From the NCBI GenBank assembly GCA_009936825.1, contig JAACDV010000219.1, forward strand, positions 1 to 7,448: DNA of 7,448 nucleotides, written 5' to 3'. The stretch comes from Bacteroidota bacterium (lineage in GTDB: Bacteria > Pseudomonadota > Alphaproteobacteria > Puniceispirillales > Puniceispirillaceae). A program made the translations under genes and the position numbers. Under the pieces are notes generated by a model. That model saw nothing but the letters and a program-made list of their open reading frames with translations, ran no database searches and had not been told where the DNA came from. Of the stretch, positions 1 to 5,949 are shown in pieces (position 1 is the stretch's first letter; each line of letters starts with the position of its first letter).

Positions 1-16
1 CCCAGAGCCTAAAGGG

Positions 17-217
17 TTAGTCGAAGTTAAAGCCGCACATTGTTGCAATCGCGCGAACAACTTCTTGGCTTCGCACCGCAAAAGGCAGAACCGCAATCGC
101 AATCAGCATCAGTCCTGCCCAGATTAACCAAACCGACATATCTACTGGCGTTTTAGTTTTGCTTTTGCCGCCCTCGGTGTTGTTGGCGCTATCATCAGCA
201 TTGAAGGGTAGGGTCAT
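17..217 (-). CDS. Small single-span membrane protein, unknown function (66 aa)
   Basis: I do not recognise a family. The polar N-terminus (residues 1-26, rich in Asn, Asp, Lys and Thr) is followed by one strongly hydrophobic helix at about residues 27-48 (MSVWLIWAGLMLIAIAVLPF) and a short C-terminal tail ending in CGFNFD. This suggests a one-pass inner-membrane protein without a cleavable signal peptide. It is the last visible gene of the minus-strand series plsC, DUF2237, 67-aa protein, 66-aa protein, 37 bp after the 67-aa gene, so it is probably co-transcribed. The ATG at 215-217 has no clear Shine-Dalgarno. An in-frame Met at residue 27, directly before the helix, is an alternative start. 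The stop is TAA at 17-19. Its reality rests on the membrane-helix pattern and the operon position, so confidence is moderate. Confidence 0.55.
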   Translation of the reverse strand: MTLPFNADDSANNTEGGKSKTKTPVDMSVWLIWAGLMLIAIAVLPFAVRSQEVVRAIATMCGFNFD

Positions 218-254
218 TCGGCCAATCGCTCATTCTGCAATTACGCGTTACACA

Positions 255-458
255 TCAGTCCATGTGCATAACAAATTCTAAGCCGGATTTTGAGCCCACG
301 TAAAGTCCCGGCTTTTGTTTCATCAGCGACACCATTAAATCGCTACCGCCATCCAGTATTACGTCAACCCGGCTGCCGACAATGCGCACAATCGTGGCGC
401 TGGCATCTTTTCCGGTATCATTGCAGGTCACGGTGACTTTTTGATCGAGTGTTAGCAT
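255..458 (-). CDS. Conserved-looking small soluble protein, unknown function (67 aa)
   Basis: This is a short protein with alternating polar and hydrophobic residues, predicted mostly beta-strand (VTVTCNDTGKDASATIVRIVGSRVDVILDG), and ending LYVGSKSGLEFVMHMD. The pattern fits a small beta-barrel or SH3-like fold, but I cannot assign a family. It has no signal peptide or membrane helix. One cysteine (residue 12) is present. The start is very well supported: an AGGAGGT Shine-Dalgarno lies on the minus strand at 470-464, five bases before the ATG at 458-456. This is the strongest ribosome binding site in the window and suggests high expression. It follows the DUF2237 gene by 35 bp on the same strand and is probably part of the plsC operon. 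The stop is TGA at 255-257. Confidence 0.75.
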   Translation of the reverse strand: MLTLDQKVTVTCNDTGKDASATIVRIVGSRVDVILDGGSDLMVSLMKQKPGLYVGSKSGLEFVMHMD

Positions 459-463
459 GTGGC

Positions 464-470
464 ACCTCCT
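464..470 (-). promoter_or_regulatory. Near-perfect Shine-Dalgarno of the 67-aa gene
   Basis: The minus strand reads AGGAGGT, five bases before the ATG at 458. It matches the anti-Shine-Dalgarno of 16S rRNA almost fully, far better than other genes here, and fixes the start of the small downstream gene. Confidence 0.8.
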
Positions 471-493
471 AGATGTCAGACTAACACGCGCAC

Positions 494-886
494 CTATTGA
501 AGGTCGATAGCATGGGCTTTCAGATCTTCAATCTTGCAAATTGCCAGAGTGATATGGTTGGTGGCCAGCAGCCGTATTTTTGGCGCACAGCCAACAACAC
601 GCGCCTGCTCCCACCGTCCCGCACAAAGACACCACTGATCGCCATCCTTTAGCCCCGGAAATCCAAAATCAGGCATCGGAGTGGTTAAATCATTACCCGC
701 CGATTTACTGAACCGCAGAAATTCATCGGTCATAATCGCGCAAACTGTGTGCAGCCCCTGATCCTGCGGGCCGGAGTTGCAGCACCCATCGCGGAAGAAA
801 CCGGTCATTGGATCATGCGAGCAACTTTCCAGCTTGCCGCCAAGAACATTTTTCTGGCCATGCGGGCCGCCCTGACTTCCGTCCAT
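494..886 (-). CDS. DUF2237 family protein (130 aa)
   Basis: The whole protein matches the DUF2237 pattern as I know it: NVLGGKLESCSHDPMTGFFRDGCCNSG near the N-terminus, GLHTVCAIMTDEFLRFSKSAGNDL in the middle, and PDFGFPGLKDGDQWCLCAGRW followed by a C-terminal LKAHAID. Cysteines at 22, 35, 36, 49, 86 and 88 sit in conserved positions. They could bind metal or form disulfides, but no function is established for the family. No signal peptide or membrane segment is visible, so it is probably cytoplasmic. Length is normal for the family. The ATG at 886 has a good AGGAGA Shine-Dalgarno (897-892) with five-base spacing. The gene begins 15 bp after the plsC stop, and its ribosome binding site lies in that gap, so the two are very likely one transcription unit. 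The stop is TAG at 494-496. Confidence 0.9.
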   Translation of the reverse strand: MDGSQGGPHGQKNVLGGKLESCSHDPMTGFFRDGCCNSGPQDQGLHTVCAIMTDEFLRFSKSAGNDLTTPMPDFGFPGLKDGDQWCLCAGRWEQARVVGCAPKIRLLATNHITLAICKIEDLKAHAIDLQ

Positions 887-901
887 TACTATCTCCTGTG
901 A

Positions 902-1651
902 TTAACGATCACTTACGGTCACTTTATCATCTTTTGGTGGAGACTCTAAATATGGCGCGTCGATTTCCGCCATTCTAGTCTCAATAGCATTTTCCAGCGC
1001 TGCCATAAAAGTGCGCCGGTCCAGCCCTGCTGGAATCTGCGGCAGAAAATCCACATCAATCATCCCGGGCCGCTTTAGCCAGCTATTTCGCCCCCAGACA
1101 TGGCCCGAATTCAAGGCAATCGGAACCACCGGCATGCCAGTCGCCTCATACAGGGCAAAAACGCCAATTTCATATTTATGGCTCGTCCCCGGAGCAACCC
1201 GCGTTCCTTGTGGAAAAATCAGGATCGAGCGGCCCGTTTTCTGGGCCAGCAGCGCATCCTCACGAAGCTTTCTTAGCGCCTTCATCCCGGCCGACCGGTC
1301 CACCGCGATGCACCCGCCTTTTTGAAAATACCAGCCAAGCAACGGCAAGCGCAACAATTCGCGCTTTAACACTATCACCGGCGCGTACAGAATCATCCCC
1401 AGCACAGTTGTCTCCCATGCCGACTGATGCTTGGCTGCGTAAATCACCTGCTGGTCCAGCGCCGCATCACCGCCAAGGCGGTGGCTCCCCCCGGCAACAC
1501 GAAGGCTCTGCACCGTAATCCAGCCCCAGAATCTGGCCAGCTGATGCATAACACCATTCGGCAGAATCAATGCCGGCAACATTATAACGGCGATCAGCGC
1601 CGTCATGCCATAGAACAGACTGTTAAAGATGAGGGATCTGAGATAAATCAT
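902..1651 (-). CDS. plsC: 1-acyl-sn-glycerol-3-phosphate acyltransferase (PlsC family)
   Basis: This enzyme should transfer an acyl group to lysophosphatidic acid to form phosphatidic acid at the inner membrane. Numbered from the ATG at 1651, a hydrophobic N-terminal segment (about 8-32, SLIFNSLFYGMTALIAVIML) is a membrane anchor. The acyltransferase box reads H75-QSAW-E80, so the usual HX4D is HX4E. The glycerophosphate-binding block is FPQGTR (146-151) where many homologues have FPEGTR, and VVPIALNSG follows at about 175-183. The HX4E and QGTR variants are, from memory, common in an alphaproteobacterial subgroup, so I read them as functional. An in-frame GTG at 1705 would add 18 residues (267 aa). 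I prefer the ATG because family members usually begin close to the LRSLIFN segment, and because the GTG would leave only 21 bp to the divergent gene. It is the first gene of the minus-strand operon. Stop TAA is at 902-904. Confidence 0.88.
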   Translation of the reverse strand: MIYLRSLIFNSLFYGMTALIAVIMLPALILPNGVMHQLARFWGWITVQSLRVAGGSHRLGGDAALDQQVIYAAKHQSAWETTVLGMILYAPVIVLKRELLRLPLLGWYFQKGGCIAVDRSAGMKALRKLREDALLAQKTGRSILIFPQGTRVAPGTSHKYEIGVFALYEATGMPVVPIALNSGHVWGRNSWLKRPGMIDVDFLPQIPAGLDRRTFMAALENAIETRMAEIDAPYLESPPKDDKVTVSDR

Positions 1652-1726
1652 AAGCCTGACAATAAGCGGGTTCGGCTGGTATCGCAACAAGCCGGGCGCA
1701 ATCACCGGATAAGTAGGCGATTTTGA

Positions 1727-2077
1727 GTGGACAGTTCAGTTGAGGATAAAAGCTGGCAGATACGCGCCGAAATGGCGCTGGCGTCTATGGCCGCGTCCAA
1801 CCGGCTGATTACCTATGCCGAACTTGCAGATGCCGCCGGAATTGAAGGCAGACATCGGATAAACCGGCTGACTGTCTGGCTGGAGGAGCTGATTGAGCTG
1901 GATGCAAAATCCGGGCAACCGCTGCGCGCAGCACGAGTTATTTCACAAAGCAGAGGCGGTCTGCCCGCCCCGGGGTTTTTTATAAAATGCGCCGAACTTG
2001 GTCTTTATGACAGCGCCCCCGGTGATAAATATAACGGCCCGCAAGCCTATGCGTTTCACCTCAACCATCTTGGCTAG
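1727..2077 (+). CDS. Hypothetical alphaproteobacterial protein (116 aa)
   Basis: I do not know a named family for this, although the sequence style (RLITYAELADAAGI, HRINRLTVWLEELIELD, PLRAARVISQSRGGLPAPGFF, LGLYD) feels like a conserved alphaproteobacterial hypothetical. The first 60 residues look all-helical; ITYAELADAAGI with the following helix resembles a small helix-turn-helix, which is inference only. The second half has a beta-strand (RAARVIS) and a Gly/Pro-rich loop at 77-84. There is no signal peptide, membrane helix or metal motif. The start is a GTG at 1727 with no clear Shine-Dalgarno; an in-frame ATG at 1772 (residue 16) would give 101 aa and still keep the helical core. The gene is divergent from plsC and convergent with tusA. 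The stop is TAG at 2075-2077. Confidence 0.7.
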   Translation: MDSSVEDKSWQIRAEMALASMAASNRLITYAELADAAGIEGRHRINRLTVWLEELIELDAKSGQPLRAARVISQSRGGLPAPGFFIKCAELGLYDSAPGDKYNGPQAYAFHLNHLG

Positions 2078-2097
2078 GATATCAGGCGGCGGCCTGT

Positions 2098-2340
2098 CTA
2101 ACTTTCCGGCAATCCGATATGCAGGGTGAAAACGCCGTCAGCCTCATCCTTGCGAAGAAGGCGAAGATCTTGCGTTTCACAAAAATGCTCAAAATCCAGC
2201 GGCGCTGCTGGATCATCGGCAAGCACTTCCAGCACCCCGCCCGTCATTTGGCCAATCTGACGACGCGCCTTTAATACAGGAAGCGGGCATTTCAATCCGG
2301 TCAGGTCGAGGCTGACGGTAATTTCATAACTATCTCTCAT
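2098..2340 (-). CDS. tusA: TusA-family sulfur carrier / sulfurtransferase
   Basis: This is an 80-aa single-domain protein of the TusA/SirA/YedF fold. The diagnostic N-terminal motif LDLTGLKCPLPVLKARR is present, with the CPxP active-site cysteine at residue 18 (C18-P19-L20-P21); this cysteine carries a persulfide. A second typical block, DDPAAPLDFEHFCETQ (about 42-57), follows. The length equals that of a stand-alone TusA. In characterised members it relays sulfur for tRNA thiolation or cofactor synthesis; which acceptor is used here cannot be told, since no Tus, Moa or Dsr genes are nearby. Because several paralogues share the motif, the symbol is less certain than the family. An in-frame GTG at 2343 lies directly before the ATG at 2340; I use the ATG. 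The gene is convergent with the 116-aa gene (20 bp gap) and divergent from the DjlA-like gene (126 bp gap). The stop is TAG at 2098-2100. Confidence 0.88.
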   Translation of the reverse strand: MRDSYEITVSLDLTGLKCPLPVLKARRQIGQMTGGVLEVLADDPAAPLDFEHFCETQDLRLLRKDEADGVFTLHIGLPES

Positions 2341-2466
2341 CACGCCCCGACCCTAAATCGGCTTTCCCCGGCAGACCAGCCCCAAAATGACGCAAAATTA
2401 CGCAATGATGCGATTCTGCCGCCAATCCGACTTGCCATCACTGCTTGGCACCCGCTAGATATTCTC

Positions 2467-3243
2467 ATGAGCATTTGGGGGATGATTATTGGCGGCGCTG
2501 CTGGCGCGGCGTTTGGGGGGCCGATTGGCGGACTGCTTGGTGCGGCTGCGGGAATTGCAGTCGAACGCGGCTTTGTTCCGGCGCGTGATGATACCGAGGC
2601 CAGCCGCCGCGTTGGATTTACCGTGGCGATGATTGCGCTCTCTGCAAAAATGGCCAAAGCCGATGGCAAAGTTACGCGGGACGAGATTGCCGCTTTTCGA
2701 GAGCGCGTTCACATCGCCCCCGCCGAAGTTAAGCAAGTTGGTCGATTCTGGGACCTGGCCCGTCAGACACCCGGCGGTTTTGAAGATTACGCCAAACAGG
2801 TGGCGCGAATGTTCAGCCCGCGCGCTCCCGTTCTCGAACAACTGCTGGACCTGCTGTTTCATATCGCCGTATCGGATGGGAATATCAGCACTCCCGAAAT
2901 TGATTATTTGGCACGCGTTGCCACAATATTCGGCTTTGATGACGCTGATTTCCAACGGATGATGGCCATTCATACCAGTGACGGCCCCAGCCCGTATGAA
3001 GTTTTAGGCGTCGATGCCAGTATTTCGCCAGCAGAACTTCGCACTCACTGGAAAGCCCTCGTTCGCGACAATCACCCCGACAAAATGATCGCCGATGGAT
3101 TGCCCGAAGAATTTATCGCCGCCGCTAATGAAAGATTAGCGCGCATTAATGCCGCCTATGATGCGGTAATAGGCGCGCGGGGCTCGGCGTTCGGCTCCAC
3201 GGAAAAATCAAGCCCTAAATCTGACGAAGCGGAGAGCCGTTAA
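2467..3243 (+). CDS. djlA: DjlA-like membrane J-domain protein (TerB + DnaJ)
   Basis: This 258-aa co-chaperone should recruit and stimulate DnaK at the inner membrane. Residues 3-32 form a glycine/alanine-rich hydrophobic segment (IIGGAAGAAFGGPIGGLLGAAAG), a glycine-zipper-like membrane anchor. Residues about 50-165 are a TerB-like helical domain with the repeated acidic signature AKADGKVTRDE and AVSDGNISTPE. Residues about 175-237 are a C-terminal J domain (SPYEVLGVDAS) with the essential HPD tripeptide at 203-205 in RDNHPDK. The order anchor, TerB, J domain is that of DjlA; the symbol is by architecture. No good Shine-Dalgarno precedes the ATG at 2467. A weak promoter-like pair (TTGCCA 2432-2437, TAGATA 2456-2461) would place transcription start almost on the ATG, so a leaderless message is possible but speculative. 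The TAA stop is followed after one base by uup, so the two are co-transcribed. Confidence 0.88.
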   Translation: MSIWGMIIGGAAGAAFGGPIGGLLGAAAGIAVERGFVPARDDTEASRRVGFTVAMIALSAKMAKADGKVTRDEIAAFRERVHIAPAEVKQVGRFWDLARQTPGGFEDYAKQVARMFSPRAPVLEQLLDLLFHIAVSDGNISTPEIDYLARVATIFGFDDADFQRMMAIHTSDGPSPYEVLGVDASISPAELRTHWKALVRDNHPDKMIADGLPEEFIAAANERLARINAAYDAVIGARGSAFGSTEKSSPKSDEAESR

Positions 3244-3244
3244 T

Positions 3245-5185
3245 ATGCCGACACCGCTGTTGACGCTTGCTGATTGCGGGATCAATCTTGCTGACCGCTG
3301 GCTTATTCGCGGCGCTGATGTCACGCTTCATGCCGGCGATAGGCTGGCGCTTGTCGGGCGCAATGGCGCCGGTAAATCCAGCCTGATGAAGCTGATGTCT
3401 GGCACTGCCGATATGGATGAAGGCAGCCTGTGGATAGCTCCGGGCGCCAGCATTACCTATCTTCAGCAGGCCCCGAAACTGCCGCCCGGGATGACGCTGC
3501 GCAGCATTGTCACCGAGGGCCATGAAACGGATGCGCTTGGCCAACCGGTACCGCTTCACAAAGCCGATTCGTTCCTGATGCGAATGGGGCTGGATCCGCA
3601 CCGGATGAGCGACGGGCTGTCTGGCGGTGAGGCTCGCCGGGTATCGCTGGCCCGCGCCCTTTATACCGAACCTGAAATTCTGCTGCTTGACGAGCCTACC
3701 AACCATATGGATATGCCGACCATTGAATGGATGGAGGGCATGTTGCGCCAGCATAAAGGAGCGCTTTTGGTGGTTAGCCACGACCGCGCCTTTCTTCGCA
3801 ATTTAGGGACTGGCATTGTGTGGCTGCATCAGGGAAAGCTGCGCCGCCGCGACGGTGATTTTGATCAGTTCGATGAATGGTCCGAAGGTATTTTGGCCGA
3901 TGAAGCCGTTCAGCTTCATAAGATGGATCGTAGGATTGCCTCGGAAACAAAATGGTCGGTTGAGGGTATTTCGGCGCGGCGCAAACGCAATCAGGGCCGT
4001 CTGCGTGATCTTTATAGGCTGCGCTCCGAGCGCGCCCATGCTGGCGGCATCACCCAACGCACTATGAAGATGGAAACCGGCCCTGCGGAAGGCGGCGGAC
4101 AATTGGTTCTGGAGGCCATTGATCTGTCAATCACGGTGCCGATGAATAATATAACCCCGTCTTCCGACGCCAATTTAGATGCTAGTTCGGGCGCTGATGC
4201 AAAGGCCCGTCGTTCCCTTCTCAACCATTTCAATCTTTTGGTACGGCGCAGCGACCGCATCGGCATTGTTGGTCCCAACGGCATTGGCAAATCATCGCTT
4301 GTGCGGGTGCTTCTGGGGCTTGCTGATCCTGATAGCGGACGCGTGCGCCAGGGGTTTGGGCTGAATCCCGTTTATTTCGACCAGCAACGTGAGGCTTTGA
4401 ACCATCAAGCATCACCTTGGACGGTGCTGACCGATGGTGGCAGTGATACCATCGAGGTTGCCGGTACAACGCGCCATGTTACCGCCTATCTCCGTGATTT
4501 TATGTTTGATGATCACAAGATGACACAAAAAATCGCCACATTGTCGGGCGGCGAACAAAATCGCCTTCTACTGGCCAAGCTATTTGCCCAAACGCATAAT
4601 TTTCTGGTGCTTGATGAGCCAACTAACGATCTGGATATCGAAACGCTGGACCTTTTGCAGGAAGTCATCGCGGATTATGACGGCACCATTTTGATCGTCA
4701 GCCATGATCGCGATTTTCTGGACCGGACGGTAACCGCCGTTCTGGCATTCGAGGGCGACGCAAAAGTTACCGCGCACGCTGGCGGCTATAGCGATTATCT
4801 GGCCCGCCGAAAAGCCGCAGAAGCCAGACGTTCGGACCGCGATTCTAACGGAAAGTCAGGAGCCCAAAAATCGGCCAAAAAATCAGCCGGAAAATCAGCC
4901 GGAAAATCCGGAGCGGCGACAAATTCGCCGCGCGCGCCCCGCCTGACATTTAAGGACCAGCATGCTCTGGACACTCTGCCCGGCGAAATTGAGGCGTTAG
5001 AGGCCAAGATTTCCGAGCTGGAGGCGGTGCTGACCGACCCAGATTTGTTCGCCAAAAACCCCGACAAATTCAATGCGACCGTCGCCGATCTAACGGCCAC
5101 GCGCTCCCAAAAGGACGCCAAGGAAATACGCTGGCTAGACGTCGCCGAACGCGCCGAAGAAATTGCCGCCAGCCAAAGCGAGTAA
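3245..5185 (+). CDS. uup: ABC-F family ATPase Uup
   Basis: This 646-aa soluble protein has two ATP-binding domains and no membrane segment, the ABC-F layout. Domain 1 has Walker A GRNGAGKS (38-45), signature LSGGEARR (125-132), Walker B ILLLDEPTN (145-153) and switch SHD (178-180). An inter-domain linker with KWSVEGISARRKRNQGRLRDL (237-257) is typical of Uup. Domain 2 has Walker A GPNGIGKS (343-350), LSGGEQNR (433-440), LVLDEPTND (454-462) and SHDRDFLDRTVT. A Lys/Ser/Gly linker (about 534-558) leads to a C-terminal coiled coil (about 575-645), the Uup-type nucleic-acid-binding tail. Known Uup is ribosome-associated and affects transposon excision and ribosome assembly or dynamics. Two oddities are an extra hydrophilic loop of about 20 residues at the start of domain 2 (about 300-322) and the repeat-encoded linker. 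The ATG at 3245 has GGAGAG eight bases upstream. The stop is TAA at 5183-5185. Confidence 0.93.
   Translation: MPTPLLTLADCGINLADRWLIRGADVTLHAGDRLALVGRNGAGKSSLMKLMSGTADMDEGSLWIAPGASITYLQQAPKLPPGMTLRSIVTEGHETDALGQPVPLHKADSFLMRMGLDPHRMSDGLSGGEARRVSLARALYTEPEILLLDEPTNHMDMPTIEWMEGMLRQHKGALLVVSHDRAFLRNLGTGIVWLHQGKLRRRDGDFDQFDEWSEGILADEAVQLHKMDRRIASETKWSVEGISARRKRNQGRLRDLYRLRSERAHAGGITQRTMKMETGPAEGGGQLVLEAIDLSITVPMNNITPSSDANLDASSGADAKARRSLLNHFNLLVRRSDRIGIVGPNGIGKSSLVRVLLGLADPDSGRVRQGFGLNPVYFDQQREALNHQASPWTVLTDGGSDTIEVAGTTRHVTAYLRDFMFDDHKMTQKIATLSGGEQNRLLLAKLFAQTHNFLVLDEPTNDLDIETLDLLQEVIADYDGTILIVSHDRDFLDRTVTAVLAFEGDAKVTAHAGGYSDYLARRKAAEARRSDRDSNGKSGAQKSAKKSAGKSAGKSGAATNSPRAPRLTFKDQHALDTLPGEIEALEAKISELEAVLTDPDLFAKNPDKFNATVADLTATRSQKDAKEIRWLDVAERAEEIAASQSE
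4867..4914 (+). repeat. 12-bp tandem repeat in uup (Lys-Ser-Ala-Gly linker)
   Basis: Two perfect 12-bp copies (AAAATCAGCCGG at 4879-4890 and 4891-4902) are flanked by two decayed copies (4867-4878 and 4903-4914). Each unit adds four residues, giving the basic linker KKSAGKSAGKSG between the second ATPase domain and the coiled coil. The repeat is in frame, so copy-number change would alter linker length without breaking the gene. Confidence 0.85.
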
Positions 5186-5194
5186 GTCCTAAGC

Positions 5195-5224
5195 TTGACC
5201 ACGCCAACCTCCAAAGCCTATGAT
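5195..5224 (+). promoter_or_regulatory. Sigma70-like promoter of rnpB
   Basis: A -35 element TTGACC (5195-5200) and a -10 element TATGAT (5219-5224), each matching consensus at five of six bases, are separated by 18 bp. Transcription would start at about 5231, exactly the first base of the P1 helix of RNase P RNA. It lies wholly in the 45-bp gap after the uup stop, so rnpB can be transcribed independently of uup. Confidence 0.75.
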
Positions 5225-5230
5225 AATGGC

Positions 5231-5636
5231 GCTGTCAGATGGCCGGATGGTTGCTGCCCCGTTTTGGATTTTTCTGGAATGGGGGAGAGGAAAGTCCGGG
5301 CTCCACAGGATCAGGATGCCGGGTAACGCCCGGCGGGGGCGACCCTAGGGAAAGTGCCACAGAAAACAAACCGCCGAGCAGCGCATCTGCGCCGCCTCGG
5401 TAAGGGTGAAAAGGTGCGGTAAGAGCGCACCGCCAGACTGGCAACAGGCTGGGCATGGTAAACCCCATCCGGAGCAAGACCATGTAGGGACACGTGCCGC
5501 TTAAATGCGGTGGGCGCGATCCTGCGCCGATGTCCGGGTAGGTCGCTCGATGCGGCTGGCAACAACCGCGCTAGATGAATAACCATCACCATTCTCGAAT
5601 GGAACAGAACCCGGCTTACAGGCCATCTGACAGCTC
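5231..5636 (+). ncRNA. rnpB: RNase P RNA, bacterial class A
   Basis: This is the catalytic RNA that removes the 5' leader from precursor tRNAs. The ends are set by the P1 helix: GCTGTCAGATGGCC (5231-5244) is perfectly complementary to GGCCATCTGACAGC (5621-5634). Conserved segments appear in order: GAGAGGAAAGTCCGGGC (5285-5301, including the 5' P4 strand), GGTAAACCCC followed by a CCGGAGCAAGACC segment (about 5457-5481), AGATGAATAACCATC (about 5573-5587) and ACAGAACCCGGCTTA (about 5603-5617). The length of about 405 nt is normal for class A. A run of T residues follows P1. Its own promoter lies just upstream. ORF-like stretches antisense to it are composition artefacts. The gene sits between uup and the dcw cluster on the same strand. 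Confidence 0.96.
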
Positions 5637-5645
5637 TGTTTTTTC
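5621..5645 (+). terminator. Probable rnpB terminator (P1 3' strand plus T run)
   Basis: The 3' strand of the P1 helix (5621-5634) is followed by TCTG and six T residues (5639-5644). A GC-containing helix followed by a T tract is a plausible intrinsic end, although the pairing partner is the distant 5' end of rnpB and no compact local hairpin is visible. The mature 3' end is probably at about 5636 after trimming. Confidence 0.45.
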
Positions 5646-5704
5646 TATATATTCTCAAAAAAATCCCCTGCTCCCTACATCCCCGATAATCCGGCCATAG
5701 GCAC

Positions 5705-5768
5705 GCGACAGCTTCAAAAATCCGGTTTTCCGGGTAGGTGCGTGGTGCTGTTTGCGATGATTTTTTTT
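5705..5768 (+). terminator. Candidate intrinsic terminator between rnpB and mraZ
   Basis: GCGACAGC (5705-5712) can pair with GCTGT-TTGC (5747-5755) using one bulged T. Between them ATCCGG-TTTT-CCGGGT (about 5720-5735) forms a small inner hairpin. Eight T residues follow at 5761-5768, five bases after the stem. It could stop rnpB or uup readthrough before the mraZ promoter, or end an unannotated short RNA. The bulge and the gap before the T run make it imperfect. Confidence 0.4.
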
Positions 5769-5874
5769 GAATGTTGGTAAACATAGAACAAAAATAGAAC
5801 TTAATAAGCTTTTTTCATGTTTTTCAGCTAGTTATATTGCAAACTTCAATTATTTACTTAACTTATTGAAAGCA

Positions 5875-5906
5875 TTGACTTTTTCCCATGAAAAAACAGC
5901 TATAAC
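5875..5906 (+). promoter_or_regulatory. Candidate mraZ (dcw) promoter
   Basis: TTGACT (5875-5880) and TATAAC (5901-5906) each match sigma70 consensus at five of six bases, but the spacing of 20 bp is longer than the preferred 16-18. Upstream DNA is AT-rich. The first MraZ box overlaps the -10 element. Transcription would start near 5913, leaving a leader of about 230 nt before mraZ. Other promoters in the AT-rich stretch cannot be excluded. Confidence 0.45.
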
Positions 5907-5949
5907 CCATTGACGTCCATGATTACCCATGATATCCCAAATAATCCCA
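5905..5949 (-). promoter_or_regulatory. MraZ operator: five TGGG-type boxes at 10-bp spacing
   Basis: Read on the minus strand, the boxes are TGGGA (5949-5945), TGGGA (5939-5935), TGGGT (5929-5925), a degenerate TGGAC (5919-5915) and TGGGT (5909-5905). Each is five bases long with a five-base spacer, so the period is exactly 10 bp. This is the known MraZ box (direct TGGGN repeats with 5-nt spacers), normally three copies; here three adjacent perfect copies are extended by one degenerate and one good copy. The array starts at the -10 element and covers the predicted transcription start, as expected for autorepression by the ring-shaped MraZ oligomer. The mraZ gene follows at 6146. Confidence 0.85.

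Noticed and set aside
2083..2096. Hairpin CAGGC-GGCG-GCCTG between the 116-aa gene and tusA as a bidirectional terminator
   Set aside because: Only five base pairs and no T run on either strand; it may be chance in a GC-rich gap.
2455..2973. 172-aa minus-strand open frame opposite the DjlA-like gene
   Set aside because: The plus strand encodes clear TerB and J-domain motifs; the antisense frame has no recognisable motif.
3215..3781. 188-aa minus-strand open frame opposite the first part of uup
   Set aside because: It is the antisense shadow of well-conserved ABC motifs; its His/Gln/Arg-rich composition has no domain signature.
4867..4914. Tandem repeats as a CRISPR array
   Set aside because: The 12-bp units are contiguous, have no spacers and are coding within uup.
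4795..5214. 139-aa minus-strand open frame at the 3' end of uup
   Set aside because: It is created by the Lys/Ser/Ala repeat read in antisense (repeated FPADF units) and lies opposite the conserved Uup coiled coil.
5235..5784. Open frames of 82 and 157 aa on the minus strand across rnpB
   Set aside because: They lie antisense to a clearly recognisable RNase P RNA, their translations are Arg/Pro-rich and low quality, and neither resembles a known family.
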